The position numbers were made by a program, and so were the translations under genes. Of a DNA stretch of 64,000 bases, positions 26,221 to 36,695 are shown piece after piece. Below the pieces are notes generated by a model that made no database searches, was not told where the DNA came from, and saw only the letters and a list, made by a program, of their open reading frames with translations. Numbering within the stretch: the first letter of the stretch is position 1; each line of letters begins with the position of its first letter. Origin of the DNA: Leifsonia poae (lineage in GTDB: Bacteria; Actinomycetota; Actinomycetes; Actinomycetales; Microbacteriaceae); NCBI RefSeq assembly GCF_020009625.1, contig NZ_JAIHLP010000002.1, positions 806,001-870,000 on the forward strand, given 5' to 3'.

Positions 26221-27306
26221 TCATCCTGTGGTCACGCTGTGCGGAGATGAGACGTCGTACAGCCTGGCTCCGGCAGCGCTCGTGAGGAGCGCGGCCAGGT
26301 CGGCGGCCTTGAGGTCGGAGTCGTCTGCGCTCCCCCAGACCACCTTCGCACCGTTCCCGCGCAACGTGAAGGCCACATCGTCCTTCGTCGCAGCCGTGAT
26401 CGTGTCGACCTGCGCGAGCAAGGAGGCCGGAAGCGCATCCAGGACGCTCGCCGCAGCAGCGAAACCCGACTTCGCGTCAGACTCCTGCGCGGCCCCGGAA
26501 GCCTGGATCAGCGGGTATTCGCCCGGACGCGCCGCCGTGGTAGCGATCGTCACCTTCGCCGCGTCGACCAATGCGAACTTTCCGCCGACCGCAATAACCC
26601 CGATCGGCTGTCGCTCCACGATGCGCACGACGATGGTGTTCGGCGGATGGCTCTCGACGCTGTAGCTGCGGATGAGCGGGAACGCCGAAAGGTCGGAGCG
26701 GATCGCTGCCGGGTCGACGAGCGGCAGCGGTCTGCCCAGCTGATCATCGAGCGCCTTCTTCACCGCTGCGACATCGATGCGCGACGTTCCGGTCACCTCG
26801 ATCGTGCGCAGAGCGAGAAGCGGGGAGAACGCCGTGAGCACGACACCCAGCACGAGCACCACGAGCACGCCGGCGCTGGTCAGCCACACCATCCGGCGCC
26901 GACGGGAGCGCTTGGTGAAGCGCCGGACCTCGCCGCGCTCCACCTTCGAACGCTCCTTGCGCGCCTCACGAAGCGACCGGCTGATCTCCCGGTTCGTCGG
27001 GAGCCCGGCGTAGACCTCCTCGAAACGGGCGTCGCCGGCCGTCGGAGCGGTCGACGAGGATCCGGCCCGGGTTGTGCGACCTGGCCGTGCCGGTTTGTCA
27101 GGCTTCGGCGCCTTCGCGGTCGGTGTCGCGGTCGGCATCCCGACGGGCATCGATCCGCGCTCGAGCGGGATCGGCTCGGTCAGGTGCTCATCGACCGGCT
27201 CGGGCCGCCCCCGCTCCGACCGATCGGCGGGAGGCACCGCAGCGGGCGGCCGCGCGGGTGGCAGCGTCGGCGCGGGTGGCCGATCGAACCCCTGGGGACG
27301 CTTCAT
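26221..27306 (-). CDS. ftsQ: Cell division protein FtsQ
   Basis: Bitopic septal protein linking the Z ring to wall enzymes. The 361-residue protein has a long Pro/Arg-rich cytoplasmic region (1 to about 135), one membrane helix (MVWLTSAGVLVVLVLGVVLTAF, about 138-159), a POTRA domain (LLALRTIEVTGTSRIDVAAVKKAL, from about 162) and the FtsQ domain (VVRIVERQPIGVIAVGGKFALVD). Located between murC and ftsZ as expected, 14 bases after murC, without a clear ribosome site. Confidence 0.92.
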   Translation of the reverse strand: MKRPQGFDRPPAPTLPPARPPAAVPPADRSERGRPEPVDEHLTEPIPLERGSMPVGMPTATPTAKAPKPDKPARPGRTTRAGSSSTAPTAGDARFEEVYAGLPTNREISRSLREARKERSKVERGEVRRFTKRSRRRRMVWLTSAGVLVVLVLGVVLTAFSPLLALRTIEVTGTSRIDVAAVKKALDDQLGRPLPLVDPAAIRSDLSAFPLIRSYSVESHPPNTIVVRIVERQPIGVIAVGGKFALVDAAKVTIATTAARPGEYPLIQASGAAQESDAKSGFAAAASVLDALPASLLAQVDTITAATKDDVAFTLRGNGAKVVWGSADDSDLKAADLAALLTSAAGARLYDVSSPHSVTTG

Positions 27307-27320
27307 ACCGGAGGGCGGCG

Positions 27321-28730
27321 TCAGCCGCGCACGCGGCGGAGCGATTCGAGGAGCTGGGGAACGATGCGGTAGACGTCCCCGCAGCCGAGAGTGATCACGA
27401 AGTCGCCGTCACGGGCGATCTCGGCCGTGTGATCGGCCGCGGACTGCCAATCGGCGATGAAAGCCACCCGGTCCGGATGCTCGAACCGGTCGGCGACCAG
27501 GGCACCGGTCACACCGGGCTCCGGGTCTTCCCGGGCGCCGTAGACGTCGAGAACGACGGTCTCGTCGGCGTACTTCTCGAGGGTCTCGGCGAACTCTTTC
27601 GCGAAGAGGCGCGTGCGACTGTAGAGATGCGGCTGGTGCACCGCGATGATGCGGCCCGTTCCCACCACGGTGCGCGCCGCCGCCAGGGCGGCGGCGACCT
27701 CGGTAGGGTGGTGCGCGTAGTCGTCGTAGACGCTCACGCCACCGACGATGCCGTGCAACTCGAACCGGCGCTCCGTTCCGCCGAACTCGGCGATGGCGGC
27801 CAACGACGCCGCCGGATCGAATCCGAGCCCGGTGAGAACGGCGAACGCGCCCGCCGCGTTGATGGCGTTGTGCCGGCCGGGGATGCGCAATTGCGCCTGG
27901 TAGTCGGCACCCCGATAGCGCACGGCGAAGGCGACGGGACCCTCGGTGACGATCGAGTGCACGCGCACCTCCGCGTCCTCGGCCTCACCGAAGGTGATGA
28001 TGCGCTTCTGGGGGGCCTCTTCGCGCAGCTTTCCGGTGACGTGCGTCGCCCCGGCATCGTCGGAGGAGACGACGACGAACTCGCTCGACTCACGGGCGAA
28101 GGTGACGAACGCCTTCTCGAACGCTTCCAGCGAGCCGTAGTGGTCGAGATGGTCGGGGTCGACATTGGTGATCAACGCCACCGCGGTGTCGTAGAGCAGG
28201 AATGAGCCGTCCGATTCATCGGCCTCCACGACGAAGAGCTCGCCGCTACCGGCCTGGGAACTCGTGCCGAGGGATTCGATCACCCCGCCGTTGACGAAAC
28301 TCGGGTCCTCCCCGAGACCGAGCAGGCCGGTGACCACCATTCCAGTCGACGTCGTCTTGCCGTGTGCGCCCGCTACCGACACGAGACGTTTGCCGCTGAT
28401 CAGCCAGGCCAGTGCCTGCGAGCGATGCAGCACAGGCAGCCCCTTCTGCAGCGCGAGCTGGTACTCGGGGTTGTCCTGCCACAGCGCACCGGTGACGACG
28501 AGCGTGTCGGCGTCGCCCACATTGGCCGCGTCGTGGCCGATCGCGATCGTCGCCCCCAGCTCGCGCAGGGCCTGCACGTTCGAGGATTCGCGCACATCCG
28601 AACCGGTGACCGTGTGGCCGGCCGCGAGGAACAACCGGGCGATGCCGCTCATGCCCGAACCGCCGATGCCGACGAAGTGCACGGCACCCAGGTCGTCGGG
28701 CAGAGTCAGGGTGGGGTCGGGTTTGATCAC
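27321..28730 (-). CDS. murC: UDP-N-acetylmuramate--L-alanine ligase type Mur ligase
   Basis: Adds the first amino acid of the peptidoglycan stem peptide. The GTG at 28730 (GGAAAG upstream) gives 469 residues starting [26 protein letters not shown]; the frame is open further up but has no Mur homology there. The nucleotide-binding [11 protein letters not shown] motif, the ATP site [13 protein letters not shown] (about residues 115-127), [12 protein letters not shown] and [10 protein letters not shown] are visible. In Microbacteriaceae with B-type peptidoglycan the residue added can be glycine or serine; specificity is not readable here. Confidence 0.96.
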   Translation of the reverse strand: MIKPDPTLTLPDDLGAVHFVGIGGSGMSGIARLFLAAGHTVTGSDVRESSNVQALRELGATIAIGHDAANVGDADTLVVTGALWQDNPEYQLALQKGLPVLHRSQALAWLISGKRLVSVAGAHGKTTSTGMVVTGLLGLGEDPSFVNGGVIESLGTSSQAGSGELFVVEADESDGSFLLYDTAVALITNVDPDHLDHYGSLEAFEKAFVTFARESSEFVVVSSDDAGATHVTGKLREEAPQKRIITFGEAEDAEVRVHSIVTEGPVAFAVRYRGADYQAQLRIPGRHNAINAAGAFAVLTGLGFDPAASLAAIAEFGGTERRFELHGIVGGVSVYDDYAHHPTEVAAALAAARTVVGTGRIIAVHQPHLYSRTRLFAKEFAETLEKYADETVVLDVYGAREDPEPGVTGALVADRFEHPDRVAFIADWQSAADHTAEIARDGDFVITLGCGDVYRIVPQLLESLRRVRG

Positions 28731-28785
28731 GAGTACTGCTTTCCTTGTCGGGTGAACGGCACCATCAAGTATGACGGTACGCGCC

Positions 28786-29853
28786 CTAGAGCGAGCTTCG
28801 GATGAGCGACACCATCCGGTCCGAACCGTCGCGCACGCCGACGCTCGCGGCCCGCTCCCCCATGCCGGCGACCCGGTCGCTGTCGGCCAGCAGGGGCAGG
28901 AGCTCGCCGTCGACCCAGCCGGGCAGGAATCTGGCATCGTCGATCAGGATGCCCCCGCCCGCGTTGACGACTCCGGCCGCGTTGAACCGCTGCTCGCCGT
29001 TGCCGACGGGGAAGGGCACGTAAACGGCAGGCACGCCGAGAGCAGCGAACTCGCAGACCGTCGCGGCCCCCGCACGAGCGACGGCGAAGTCGGTGACGGC
29101 GAATGCCAGATCCATCCGGTCGCAGTAGTCCAGCAACCGGTAGTGCTCGATCCCCGGGTCGGTCAGCTCGCCGCGGCCGCCCTGGATGTGCAGCACCTGG
29201 TAACCGGCCGCGGTGAGCTCGGTCGCCCGGTCCGCGATCGTGCGGTTGAGCCGCCGCGCACCGAGGGAGCCGCCGGTGACGAGCAGGGTGGGCCGGTCGT
29301 CCACCAGGTCGAAGAGGGCGAGTGCCTCGGGTCGGGATGCCACCCGATCGAGCTGCTCGATCTCGACCCGCAGTGGCATGCCGACGAAACGGGCGTGCGG
29401 GAGGTTGGTGTCGGGGAAAGCCACCCCGACATGGGGCGTGTAGCGCGCGCCCAAACGGTTCGCGAGCCCGGGCTTGGCGTTCGCCTCGTGCAGAACGAGC
29501 GGTACTCCGGCCTTGCGGGCCGCCGAATACGCCGGCGCCGACGCGTAGCCGCCGAAGCCGACCACCGCATCGATCCCCCGCTCCTCCAGGAGCGAGCGCA
29601 CCGTCGCGATGGATCGGCGGTAGTCGCCGGGGAATCGCAGCGCCGCTCTGTTCGGCCTGCGCGGGAACGGCAGCTTCGGGATCGTGGCGAGTTCGTAACC
29701 GCGGTCCGGCACCAGCCGGGCCTCCAGCCCCTCCTTCGTTCCGAGCACGAGAACCTCGGCCTGCGGGTCGTCGCGGCGGAGCCGATCGGCGACAGCGAGC
29801 AGGGGGTTCACATGGCCGGCGGTTCCCCCGCCGGCGAGAAGGTACCGCGTCAT
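28786..29853 (-). CDS. murG: Undecaprenyldiphospho-muramoylpentapeptide GlcNAc transferase
   Basis: Converts lipid I to lipid II at the inner face of the membrane. The 355-residue protein has the N-terminal G-loop [18 protein letters not shown], a second loop [12 protein letters not shown] (about residues 191-202), and the UDP-GlcNAc segment [24 protein letters not shown] (about 260-283). The ATG overlaps the ftsW stop (ATGA). A 55-base gap separates it from murC. Confidence 0.97.
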   Translation of the reverse strand: MTRYLLAGGGTAGHVNPLLAVADRLRRDDPQAEVLVLGTKEGLEARLVPDRGYELATIPKLPFPRRPNRAALRFPGDYRRSIATVRSLLEERGIDAVVGFGGYASAPAYSAARKAGVPLVLHEANAKPGLANRLGARYTPHVGVAFPDTNLPHARFVGMPLRVEIEQLDRVASRPEALALFDLVDDRPTLLVTGGSLGARRLNRTIADRATELTAAGYQVLHIQGGRGELTDPGIEHYRLLDYCDRMDLAFAVTDFAVARAGAATVCEFAALGVPAVYVPFPVGNGEQRFNAAGVVNAGGGILIDDARFLPGWVDGELLPLLADSDRVAGMGERAASVGVRDGSDRMVSLIRSSL

Positions 29854-31115
29854 GCGTCGGAGCCGATGCGGGAGTCAGCCGAGCTGCGGCGAGCGGCGAC
29901 CGAGGGTACGGAGTTCTCCTCGCGCGCAGCTCTGCCGGTCTCCCGGGCGAAGGACAGTACGATTCCGATTGCGACCATGGAACTGATCATCGCAGTTCCT
30001 CCTGCAGAGATCAGTGGGAGCGGCACCCCGAGCACCGGGATCACCCCCAGCACGACCGCGATGTTCACGAACGCCTGGCCGATCAGCCACACCATGATGG
30101 CGGCCGTGGTGACGCGGGCGAACGGATCGTTGGAGGCGTGGATGATGCGCAGGAAGACGATCGCGAGCAGCACGAAGAGGATGAGGACGACGACGGCGCC
30201 GATGAGCCCGAGTTCTTCGCCGATGATCGCGAAGATGAAGTCGGTGTCGGCGGCCGGCAGCCAGGACCATTTCGAGTGCGAGTTGCCGAGACCGACACCC
30301 CAGACGCCCCCGGAGGCGAGCGCGTAGAAGCCGTTGTCGATCTGCCAGTTCACATCCGGGTTGGTGGCGCTCGTGCCGCCGAACAGCGCGGCGATGCGGC
30401 CGATCCGGCTCTTGCTCGAGAGGGCGACGAGAATGGCGAGCACAGCGACCATGCCGGAGCCCACCGCGAGATGGCGCAGTCTGACACCGGCGAAGAACAG
30501 GGCGCCGAGCACGATCGCGGCCATGATCACGGTCGTGCCGAGGTCGCCGCCGAGCACCACCAACAGGATGGCGCCGCCCGCGATCGGCACGACCGGGACG
30601 ACGACATGCTTCCAGCGATCGAGCATGTCTTTCTTGCGCGCCAGGACGACGCCGAGCCAGACCACGAGCGCGACCTTGATGGCTTCGGACGGCTGGAGCG
30701 TGAGGGAACCGACCTTCAACCAGTTGCGGTTGCCGCCGATCTCCATGCCGAGCGGCGTGATGAGCACGAGCACCTGGAGGAAGCAGGCGGCCGCGAGGAA
30801 GACCCAGATGGTCTTCTTCCAGAACCGGGTCGGGAGGCGCGAGACCACGAACATCAACGGCAGTCCGATCAGCGCATACGCGCCCTGCGACCAGAACCGC
30901 GAGAAGAAGCTGTCGGTGTCGTTGTGGGACTCGACCGACGACGACGACAGCACCATCACGAGCCCGAACACCACCATGAACAGCGTGATGCCGAGCAGCA
31001 GAAAATAGTTGGCCGATTCGGCCTGCATGGCTTTGCCGAGCGAGATGCGCGAGGTGAACCCGCCGAGCCGGGAGGAGACCTTAGCCGTCTCCGGGGCGCG
31101 AGGCGGACTGGTCAT
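29850..31115 (-). CDS. ftsW: Septal peptidoglycan polymerase FtsW
   Basis: SEDS-family glycosyltransferase that polymerises lipid II with FtsI. The ATG at 31115 is preferred (GGAGGTGAGG upstream), giving 421 residues, although the frame is open further up inside murD. About ten membrane spans are present; SEDS signatures are visible in LTLQPSEAIKVALVVWLG (about residues 133-150) and LGVIPVLGVPLPLISAGGTAM (about 368-388). It overlaps the murD end by 35 bases and the murG start by four. Confidence 0.96.
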   Translation of the reverse strand: MTSPPRAPETAKVSSRLGGFTSRISLGKAMQAESANYFLLLGITLFMVVFGLVMVLSSSSVESHNDTDSFFSRFWSQGAYALIGLPLMFVVSRLPTRFWKKTIWVFLAAACFLQVLVLITPLGMEIGGNRNWLKVGSLTLQPSEAIKVALVVWLGVVLARKKDMLDRWKHVVVPVVPIAGGAILLVVLGGDLGTTVIMAAIVLGALFFAGVRLRHLAVGSGMVAVLAILVALSSKSRIGRIAALFGGTSATNPDVNWQIDNGFYALASGGVWGVGLGNSHSKWSWLPAADTDFIFAIIGEELGLIGAVVVLILFVLLAIVFLRIIHASNDPFARVTTAAIMVWLIGQAFVNIAVVLGVIPVLGVPLPLISAGGTAMISSMVAIGIVLSFARETGRAAREENSVPSVAARRSSADSRIGSDA

Positions 31116-32610
31116 CCGCCTCACCTCCAAAGAACTCGTTGACGGCCGCCTGGAAGAGGCGGCCTCGCTCTGCGTAGTCGGCGAACTGGTCCATCGACGC
31201 CGCCGCCGGTGCGAGGAGAACGGTGTCTCCCGTCTGAGCGACCTCGCCGGCCAATCGCACCGCCGTCGGCATGACATCTTCAGTTTCGTCGGCGTCGACC
31301 TCGTACACGGGCAGGTCGGGGGCGTGTCGTGCGAATGCGGAGCGCAGCGCCTCCCTATCGACCCCGATCAGGACGACCGCGCGCAGCCGTGCGGCATGCC
31401 TTTTCACGATCTCGTCGATCTCGACGCCTTTGAGCAGACCACCGGCGACCCAGACGACCGAGTCGTACGCGCGCAGCGAGGCGTCCGCCGCGTGGGGGTT
31501 CGTGGCTTTGGAGTCATCGACCCAGCTCACACCCGCCTCGATCCGGACCAGCTCGATACGGTGAGCGTCGAGACGGAAGGCGGTCAGCACATCCCGGATC
31601 ACACCGGGCTCGACGCCATAGGAACGCGCGAGCGCGGCGGCGGCCAAAATGTTCGCCACCACATGCGGCGCGGCGAGACCGGCCTCGCGGAGTTCATCGA
31701 TCGTGGTCAGCTCGATCGCGCTGGTGAAGCGGTCTTCGAGGAAGGCGCGGTCGCAGAGGATGCCGTCGACGATCCCGAAGTCGCTCGGCCCCGGCACATC
31801 GAGACCGAAGCCGATCGCCCGGGCGCCCTCCAGCACCTCGGCCTCCTGCACCATGTGCTCGGTTGCCGGGTCGGCCCGGTTGTAGACGCAGGCCACCTGG
31901 GTCCCGGTGTAAACCTTGGCCTTCGCCGCCCGGTAGGCGTCGAGCGAGCCGTGCCAGTCCAGATGGTCGTCGGCGATGTTGAGACAGGCGGCCGAATACG
32001 GCGAGAGCTCGCCTCCGGCGTTGCGGTTCACCCAGTGCAACTGGTAGCTCGACAACTCGACGACGAGCACGTCGAAGCCGTGCGGATCGCGGACGGCGTC
32101 GAGCACCGGGATCCCGATGTTGCCGCAGGGCGCCGCCCGGTAGCCGCCCGCGACGAGCATCGTCGCGGTGAGCTGCACGGTCGTGGTCTTGCCGTTCGTC
32201 CCGGTCACCGCGATCCAGTCGGCCGGCGTTCCCACCTTGTCGCGCAGACGCCAGGCGAGCTCGATGTCACCCCAGACGGCGGTGCCGCGCTCCTGCGCCC
32301 AGGTGAGCAGGGGATGATCGTGGTGGAAGCCGGGCGAGACGACCACCAGCTGCGGATCGAAGGCCGTCAGGCGGTCCGGTGGGGTATCCAGTTCGGGCTG
32401 TTCGAGAAGCTGCGCGCCGATCACGGCCAGCAGCATCGCCCGCTCCTCGTCGGCTTTCGCCGTGACGACGAGCACCTCGGCGCCGAGCTCCACCAGAGTG
32501 TCTGCGACCGAGAACCCGGTCACGCCGAGGCCGTACACCGCGACGCGGAGGCCGCGCCAATCCGAATGCCAGCTCGTGAGGCCGGCGAGGCGGTCGGCGG
32601 GCTCGGTCAT
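31081..32610 (-). CDS. murD: UDP-N-acetylmuramoylalanine--D-glutamate ligase
   Basis: Adds D-glutamate to the muropeptide precursor. The ATG at 32610 overlaps the mraY stop (ATGA), which settles the start; an ATG 12 bases upstream is possible. Length 509. Visible motifs are [13 protein letters not shown] (about residues 26-38), the ATP site [39 protein letters not shown] and [15 protein letters not shown]. Slightly longer than the family norm because of extra loops in the central domain. Confidence 0.97.
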   Translation of the reverse strand: MTEPADRLAGLTSWHSDWRGLRVAVYGLGVTGFSVADTLVELGAEVLVVTAKADEERAMLLAVIGAQLLEQPELDTPPDRLTAFDPQLVVVSPGFHHDHPLLTWAQERGTAVWGDIELAWRLRDKVGTPADWIAVTGTNGKTTTVQLTATMLVAGGYRAAPCGNIGIPVLDAVRDPHGFDVLVVELSSYQLHWVNRNAGGELSPYSAACLNIADDHLDWHGSLDAYRAAKAKVYTGTQVACVYNRADPATEHMVQEAEVLEGARAIGFGLDVPGPSDFGIVDGILCDRAFLEDRFTSAIELTTIDELREAGLAAPHVVANILAAAALARSYGVEPGVIRDVLTAFRLDAHRIELVRIEAGVSWVDDSKATNPHAADASLRAYDSVVWVAGGLLKGVEIDEIVKRHAARLRAVVLIGVDREALRSAFARHAPDLPVYEVDADETEDVMPTAVRLAGEVAQTGDTVLLAPAAASMDQFADYAERGRLFQAAVNEFFGGEADDQSASRPGDG

Positions 32611-33719
32611 GTCGAGAGCCATTCGAGGTAGAAGCTGCCGACACCGGCGGCGACGAGCAGACCGCCGACGATCCAGAATCGCACGACGACCGTGACCTCC
32701 GCCCAGCCCTTCAACTCGAAGTGATGGTGGATCGGACTCATCAGGAAGATGCGTTTCCCTCTGGTGAGCTTGAAGTACGCGCGCTGCACGATGACCGAGC
32801 CGGTCTCGATGACGAACAGGCCACCGATGAGCAGCAGCAGCAGTTCGGTGTGGCTCAGGATGGCGAGCGCGGCGAGGGCGCCGCCCAAGGCCAGCGAGCC
32901 CGTGTCGCCGAGGAAGATCTGCGCCGGGGAGGTGTTCCACCAGAGGAAGCCGACCACCGCTCCGACGATGGCCGTCGCCACGATCGCCAGGTCGAACGGG
33001 TCGCGCACCGCGTAGCACTTTGCGATGTTCGCCGGGTCGATCTTGTCGCTGGTGCAGGACTGGATCGACTGCCAGAACCCGATGATGATGTACGCGCCGA
33101 TGGCGAGGATCGACGCGCCCGAGGCGAGCCCGTCGAGGCCGTCCGTCACGTTCACACCGTTCGACGCGGCCGCGACGATGAAGTTGATCCAGATCAGGTA
33201 CAGGCCGTATCCGACGATGACGCCGATCGCACCGAACTTCGTGATCGACATGAAGTCGATGGGCAGATCCCGAATGAGCGACACGCTCATCGAGGCCGGT
33301 GTCGCCCCGTTCCCATTGGGGAAGTTGATCGCGAGAAAGGCCCAGATGGTCGCCACGATCACCTGTCCCGCCACTTTCGCCCAGCCGGTGAGGCCGAGAC
33401 TGCGCTGGTTGCGGGTCTTCAGGAAGTCGTCTACGAAGCCGACGAGGCCGAGTCCGACCATGAGGAACAGCACGAGCAGCGCCGACACCGACGTCTCGTC
33501 GCCGGTGAGCAGCAGGGCGACGAAGTAGCCGAACAGGGTCCCGAGGATGATGATGATGCCGCCCATGGTGGCGGTCCCGCGCTTGGAATGGTGGCTCTGC
33601 GGGCCGTCGTCGCGGATGAACTGTCCCCACTGCAGCTTCTTGAACAGCCGGATGAAGACGGGGGTGAGGAACAGCGTGAACGCCATCGACAGTGCACCGG
33701 ATGTCAGCAGAGCCCTCAC
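32607..33719 (-). CDS. mraY: Phospho-N-acetylmuramoyl-pentapeptide transferase
   Basis: Transfers the muramoyl-pentapeptide to undecaprenyl phosphate, making lipid I. The 370-residue protein has ten membrane spans. Catalytic aspartates are visible in [19 protein letters not shown] (about residues 115-133) and [12 protein letters not shown] (about 194-205), with [11 protein letters not shown] and the histidine-rich [12 protein letters not shown] loop. GTGA overlap with murF upstream, ATGA with murD downstream. Confidence 0.98.
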   Translation of the reverse strand: MRALLTSGALSMAFTLFLTPVFIRLFKKLQWGQFIRDDGPQSHHSKRGTATMGGIIIILGTLFGYFVALLLTGDETSVSALLVLFLMVGLGLVGFVDDFLKTRNQRSLGLTGWAKVAGQVIVATIWAFLAINFPNGNGATPASMSVSLIRDLPIDFMSITKFGAIGVIVGYGLYLIWINFIVAAASNGVNVTDGLDGLASGASILAIGAYIIIGFWQSIQSCTSDKIDPANIAKCYAVRDPFDLAIVATAIVGAVVGFLWWNTSPAQIFLGDTGSLALGGALAALAILSHTELLLLLIGGLFVIETGSVIVQRAYFKLTRGKRIFLMSPIHHHFELKGWAEVTVVVRFWIVGGLLVAAGVGSFYLEWLST

Positions 33720-35140
33720 GAGAACAATTCTCCCAGTCGGTCGCCGAGGAAACGGAGCCCGGCGGAATTCGACGATTTCACCAGCACGGTGTCCCCCGAT
33801 TCCAGTGCGGTTGCGAGGTGATCGTATGCGGCGTCCGCCGTCTCGAAATACAGCGATTCACCGTCCCATGATCCCTCGTTGATGGTCGAGATGTGCATTC
33901 GGCGGGCCGCTGGACCCACCACGATGAGCTGGTCGATGCCCAGCCGCACGGCGAGCAGGCCGATACGATCGTGCTCCTCCCCCGAGAACTCGCCGAGTTC
34001 GCTCATCTCGCCGAGCACCGCCACCGTGCGCCCGTCCGGCTCCGCGATCTGCGCGAGCGTCTTGAGCGCCGCCGCCATCGAGTCAGGGCTCGCATTGTAT
34101 GCGTCGTTCACGACGGTCACGCCGTTCGCGCCGCCCAAGACCTCCATGCGCCAGCGTTCGGCACGCTGCACCGTCTGCAGGGCCGCCACGATGCTGTCGA
34201 TGTCGACGCCGAGCGTGTGCGCGGCGGCGGCCGCCGCCAAAGCGTTCATCACATGGTGCTCGCCGAGCACGCGGAAGTGCACCGGGCGGGTCTCGCCATT
34301 CGGCAGGTGCAGGTCGAACGCGGTTCCCGCCGCGCTCGAGACGACCCCGGTGGCGCGCACGTCGGCGCGATCGTCCAAGCCGAGCCAGAGCACCCGGGCC
34401 GCCGTCTTGTCGGCCATCGACGCGACGCGCGGATCGTCGAGGTTCAGGATGGCGACATCCGTCTCGAGCAGATCGCTCACCATCTCGGTCTTCGCTGCGA
34501 GTGTCGCCTCGATGCCGCCGAACTCGCCGGCGTGGGCCAGCCCCACCTTGAGCACGATGCCGATGTCCGGGCGCGCCATGCGCACGAGCCGGGCGATTTC
34601 GCCGATTCCGCTCGCGCCCATCTCGGCCACGAGGAACTCCGTCTCACGGGTGACCTCGAGCATGGTGACGGGCGCACCGACCTCGTTGTTGAACGAGGCG
34701 CGTGGCGCGATCGTCGGGCCGACCTCTTCCAGGATCGCGCGCAGCAGGTTCTTGGTGGTCGTCTTGCCGTTCGAACCGGTGACGCCCACGATCTTCAGCA
34801 GGCCGTCGGCGCGCACTCGGGAGATGACCTCGGTGGCCAACGCCCCGAGAGCGACGACAGTGTCGGTCACGACGAGCTGAGCGACGCCCTGCGCGCTCTC
34901 CGGAACGGGGTGATCGACGACGAGCAGCGCGGCGCCGTTTGCGACCGCCTGCGGAACGAAGAGGTGACCGTCGGTGACCTCGCCCGGTTTGGCGAAGAAG
35001 ATCGTGCCGGGCACGACCTCGCGGGAGTCGGTGGTCGAGAGACCGTCCACGATCGTCTCCGGCGTCGCACCGGAGTCGCCGTCGAGAAGCAGCTCGCCGC
35101 CGGTCGCCTCGGCGATCTCGGCCAGGGTGAGTGCGATCAT
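33716..35140 (-). CDS. murF: UDP-N-acetylmuramoyl-tripeptide--D-alanyl-D-alanine ligase
   Basis: Adds D-Ala-D-Ala to the tripeptide precursor. The ATG at 35140 overlaps the murE stop by one base; nine extra in-frame bases upstream are unlikely to be used. Length 474. Visible motifs: [18 protein letters not shown] (about residues 43-60), the ATP site [48 protein letters not shown] and a C-terminal ligase domain ending RLGELFS. Confidence 0.97.
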   Translation of the reverse strand: MIALTLAEIAEATGGELLLDGDSGATPETIVDGLSTTDSREVVPGTIFFAKPGEVTDGHLFVPQAVANGAALLVVDHPVPESAQGVAQLVVTDTVVALGALATEVISRVRADGLLKIVGVTGSNGKTTTKNLLRAILEEVGPTIAPRASFNNEVGAPVTMLEVTRETEFLVAEMGASGIGEIARLVRMARPDIGIVLKVGLAHAGEFGGIEATLAAKTEMVSDLLETDVAILNLDDPRVASMADKTAARVLWLGLDDRADVRATGVVSSAAGTAFDLHLPNGETRPVHFRVLGEHHVMNALAAAAAAHTLGVDIDSIVAALQTVQRAERWRMEVLGGANGVTVVNDAYNASPDSMAAALKTLAQIAEPDGRTVAVLGEMSELGEFSGEEHDRIGLLAVRLGIDQLIVVGPAARRMHISTINEGSWDGESLYFETADAAYDHLATALESGDTVLVKSSNSAGLRFLGDRLGELFS

Positions 35141-36693
35141 CAGAGCCACCCGGCCTCTCGCAGGGCGAGCTTGGCGTCGTCGCGGGCGGAGTACGGGATG
35201 CGCTCGCCGGCGACCTCTTGGTAGTCCTCGTGGCCGGGGCCTGCGTAGAGCACGATGTCGCCCGGGCCTGCGAGGGACAGCGCTTTACGGAAAGCGGCGC
35301 GCGGATCGGCGACCTCGTAGAGCTCCAGGTCGGGCACGGCGCCACGCGCTCCCTCGAGCAGGGTGGCCCGGATGGCGGCCGGGTCTTCCCAACGGGGGTG
35401 GAAGTCGGTGATGACGACCGCATCCGACCCGCGGGCAGCGATGGCGCCCATATCGGTGCGCTTCGTCGTGTCCCGGTCGCCGTCGGCGCCGAACACCATG
35501 ACGATCTTGCCGTCGGTGACCTTGCGCAGCGCGCCCAGGGTCGACAGGAACGCGTCGGGACTGTGGCCGTAGTCGATGAAGACCACCGGACCGTCTTCGC
35601 CGGAGATGCGCTCGGCGCGACCCGGGATGAACGCGTCGATGCCGCCGTCGCGGTCGAGCGCCGCGCCGATGGCATCGAGGTCGTAGCCGGATTCGACCAA
35701 CATGACGATGGCCAGGGCGGCGTTGGACGCCATGTAGGCACCGAGAAGCGGGACGCTCGTCGAGAGCCGGCGGCCGTCCGGCCCTTCGAGCACGAACCCC
35801 GTCTTGTCGACGGTCTCCTCCGTCACCGTCATCACCCATTCGGCGTCGGCGCCGGCCGAGGTCGAGAGGGTGGCGATCGGGATGCGGGACTGTTCCACCA
35901 GCGACCGTCCCCAATCGGAGTCGACCGTGATCACCCCGCGGTGGGCGCGATCGGGCTGGAATAGCTCCAGCTTGGCCGCGAAGTAGTCGTCCATCGCGGC
36001 GTAGTCGTCGAGGTGGTCGTGGCTGAGGTTCGTGAAGCCGACGACGTCGAAGACGATGCCGTCGACGCGGTGCCGACTGAGCGCCTGCGCCGACACCTCG
36101 ATCGCGACGGCACGCACGGCCTCTTCGCGCATCCGGGCGAGGAGCGCATGCAGCTCGCTGGCCTCCGGGGTGGTCAGCTTGCTCGTGATGGCCATATCGC
36201 CGATGCGACGCTCGGCGGTGGAACTGAGCCCAGAGACGACGCCCAGCTGGCCGAGGATGGCGTTCAGCAGGTACACGACGCTGGTCTTGCCGTTGGTGCC
36301 GGTGACGCCGAAGAGCGTCGCGGTGTTCTCGTCGGTGCGGTAGATCCAGGCGGCGACCGCTCCCAGTGCGGCGCGCGCATCCGGGGTGACGATGACCGGC
36401 AGCTCGGCGTCGCCGACGAGCGCCGCGCCCTCCTCATCGGTCAGGATCGCGACCGCTCCGGCCTCCGCGGCCTTCGCGGCGAAGCTCGCGCCGTGGGCAT
36501 TGCGCCCGGGCACGCCGACGTAGAGGTCGCCCGGTTCGACGGCCGTCGTCGCCAGGGCGACACCGGTCACCTCGACGGCATCGAGATCGCCACGGCTGTC
36601 CAGCCCGAACTCCGCCACCAGCTGTGCGAGCGGTCGGGCGACGGGATGCTCGGGGCGCAGAGAAGAAGGCGCCGGTCCTGTCACGGGGCTCAC
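35140..36693 (-). CDS. murE: UDP-N-acetylmuramyl-tripeptide synthetase (third-residue Mur ligase)
   Basis: Adds the diamino acid at position 3 of the stem peptide. The 517-residue protein starts at a GTG two bases after the ftsI stop. ATP site [19 protein letters not shown] (about residues 128-146), NLSHDHLDDYAAMDDYF, and the C-terminal FIDYGHSPDAFLSTLGAL. At the place where meso-diaminopimelate enzymes carry DNPR, this protein reads TDFHPRWEDP (motif at 35392-35406). That argues against diaminopimelate and fits the diaminobutyrate, ornithine or lysine walls known in Microbacteriaceae; the actual substrate is inference. Confidence 0.95.
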   Translation of the reverse strand: MSPVTGPAPSSLRPEHPVARPLAQLVAEFGLDSRGDLDAVEVTGVALATTAVEPGDLYVGVPGRNAHGASFAAKAAEAGAVAILTDEEGAALVGDAELPVIVTPDARAALGAVAAWIYRTDENTATLFGVTGTNGKTSVVYLLNAILGQLGVVSGLSSTAERRIGDMAITSKLTTPEASELHALLARMREEAVRAVAIEVSAQALSRHRVDGIVFDVVGFTNLSHDHLDDYAAMDDYFAAKLELFQPDRAHRGVITVDSDWGRSLVEQSRIPIATLSTSAGADAEWVMTVTEETVDKTGFVLEGPDGRRLSTSVPLLGAYMASNAALAIVMLVESGYDLDAIGAALDRDGGIDAFIPGRAERISGEDGPVVFIDYGHSPDAFLSTLGALRKVTDGKIVMVFGADGDRDTTKRTDMGAIAARGSDAVVITDFHPRWEDPAAIRATLLEGARGAVPDLELYEVADPRAAFRKALSLAGPGDIVLYAGPGHEDYQEVAGERIPYSARDDAKLALREAGWL

Positions 36694-36695
36694 TT

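Noticed and set aside
32622..32622. ATG 12 bases upstream of the chosen murD start
   Set aside because: The downstream ATG overlaps the mraY stop as ATGA, matching the other junctions in the cluster (mraY/murF, murG/ftsW).
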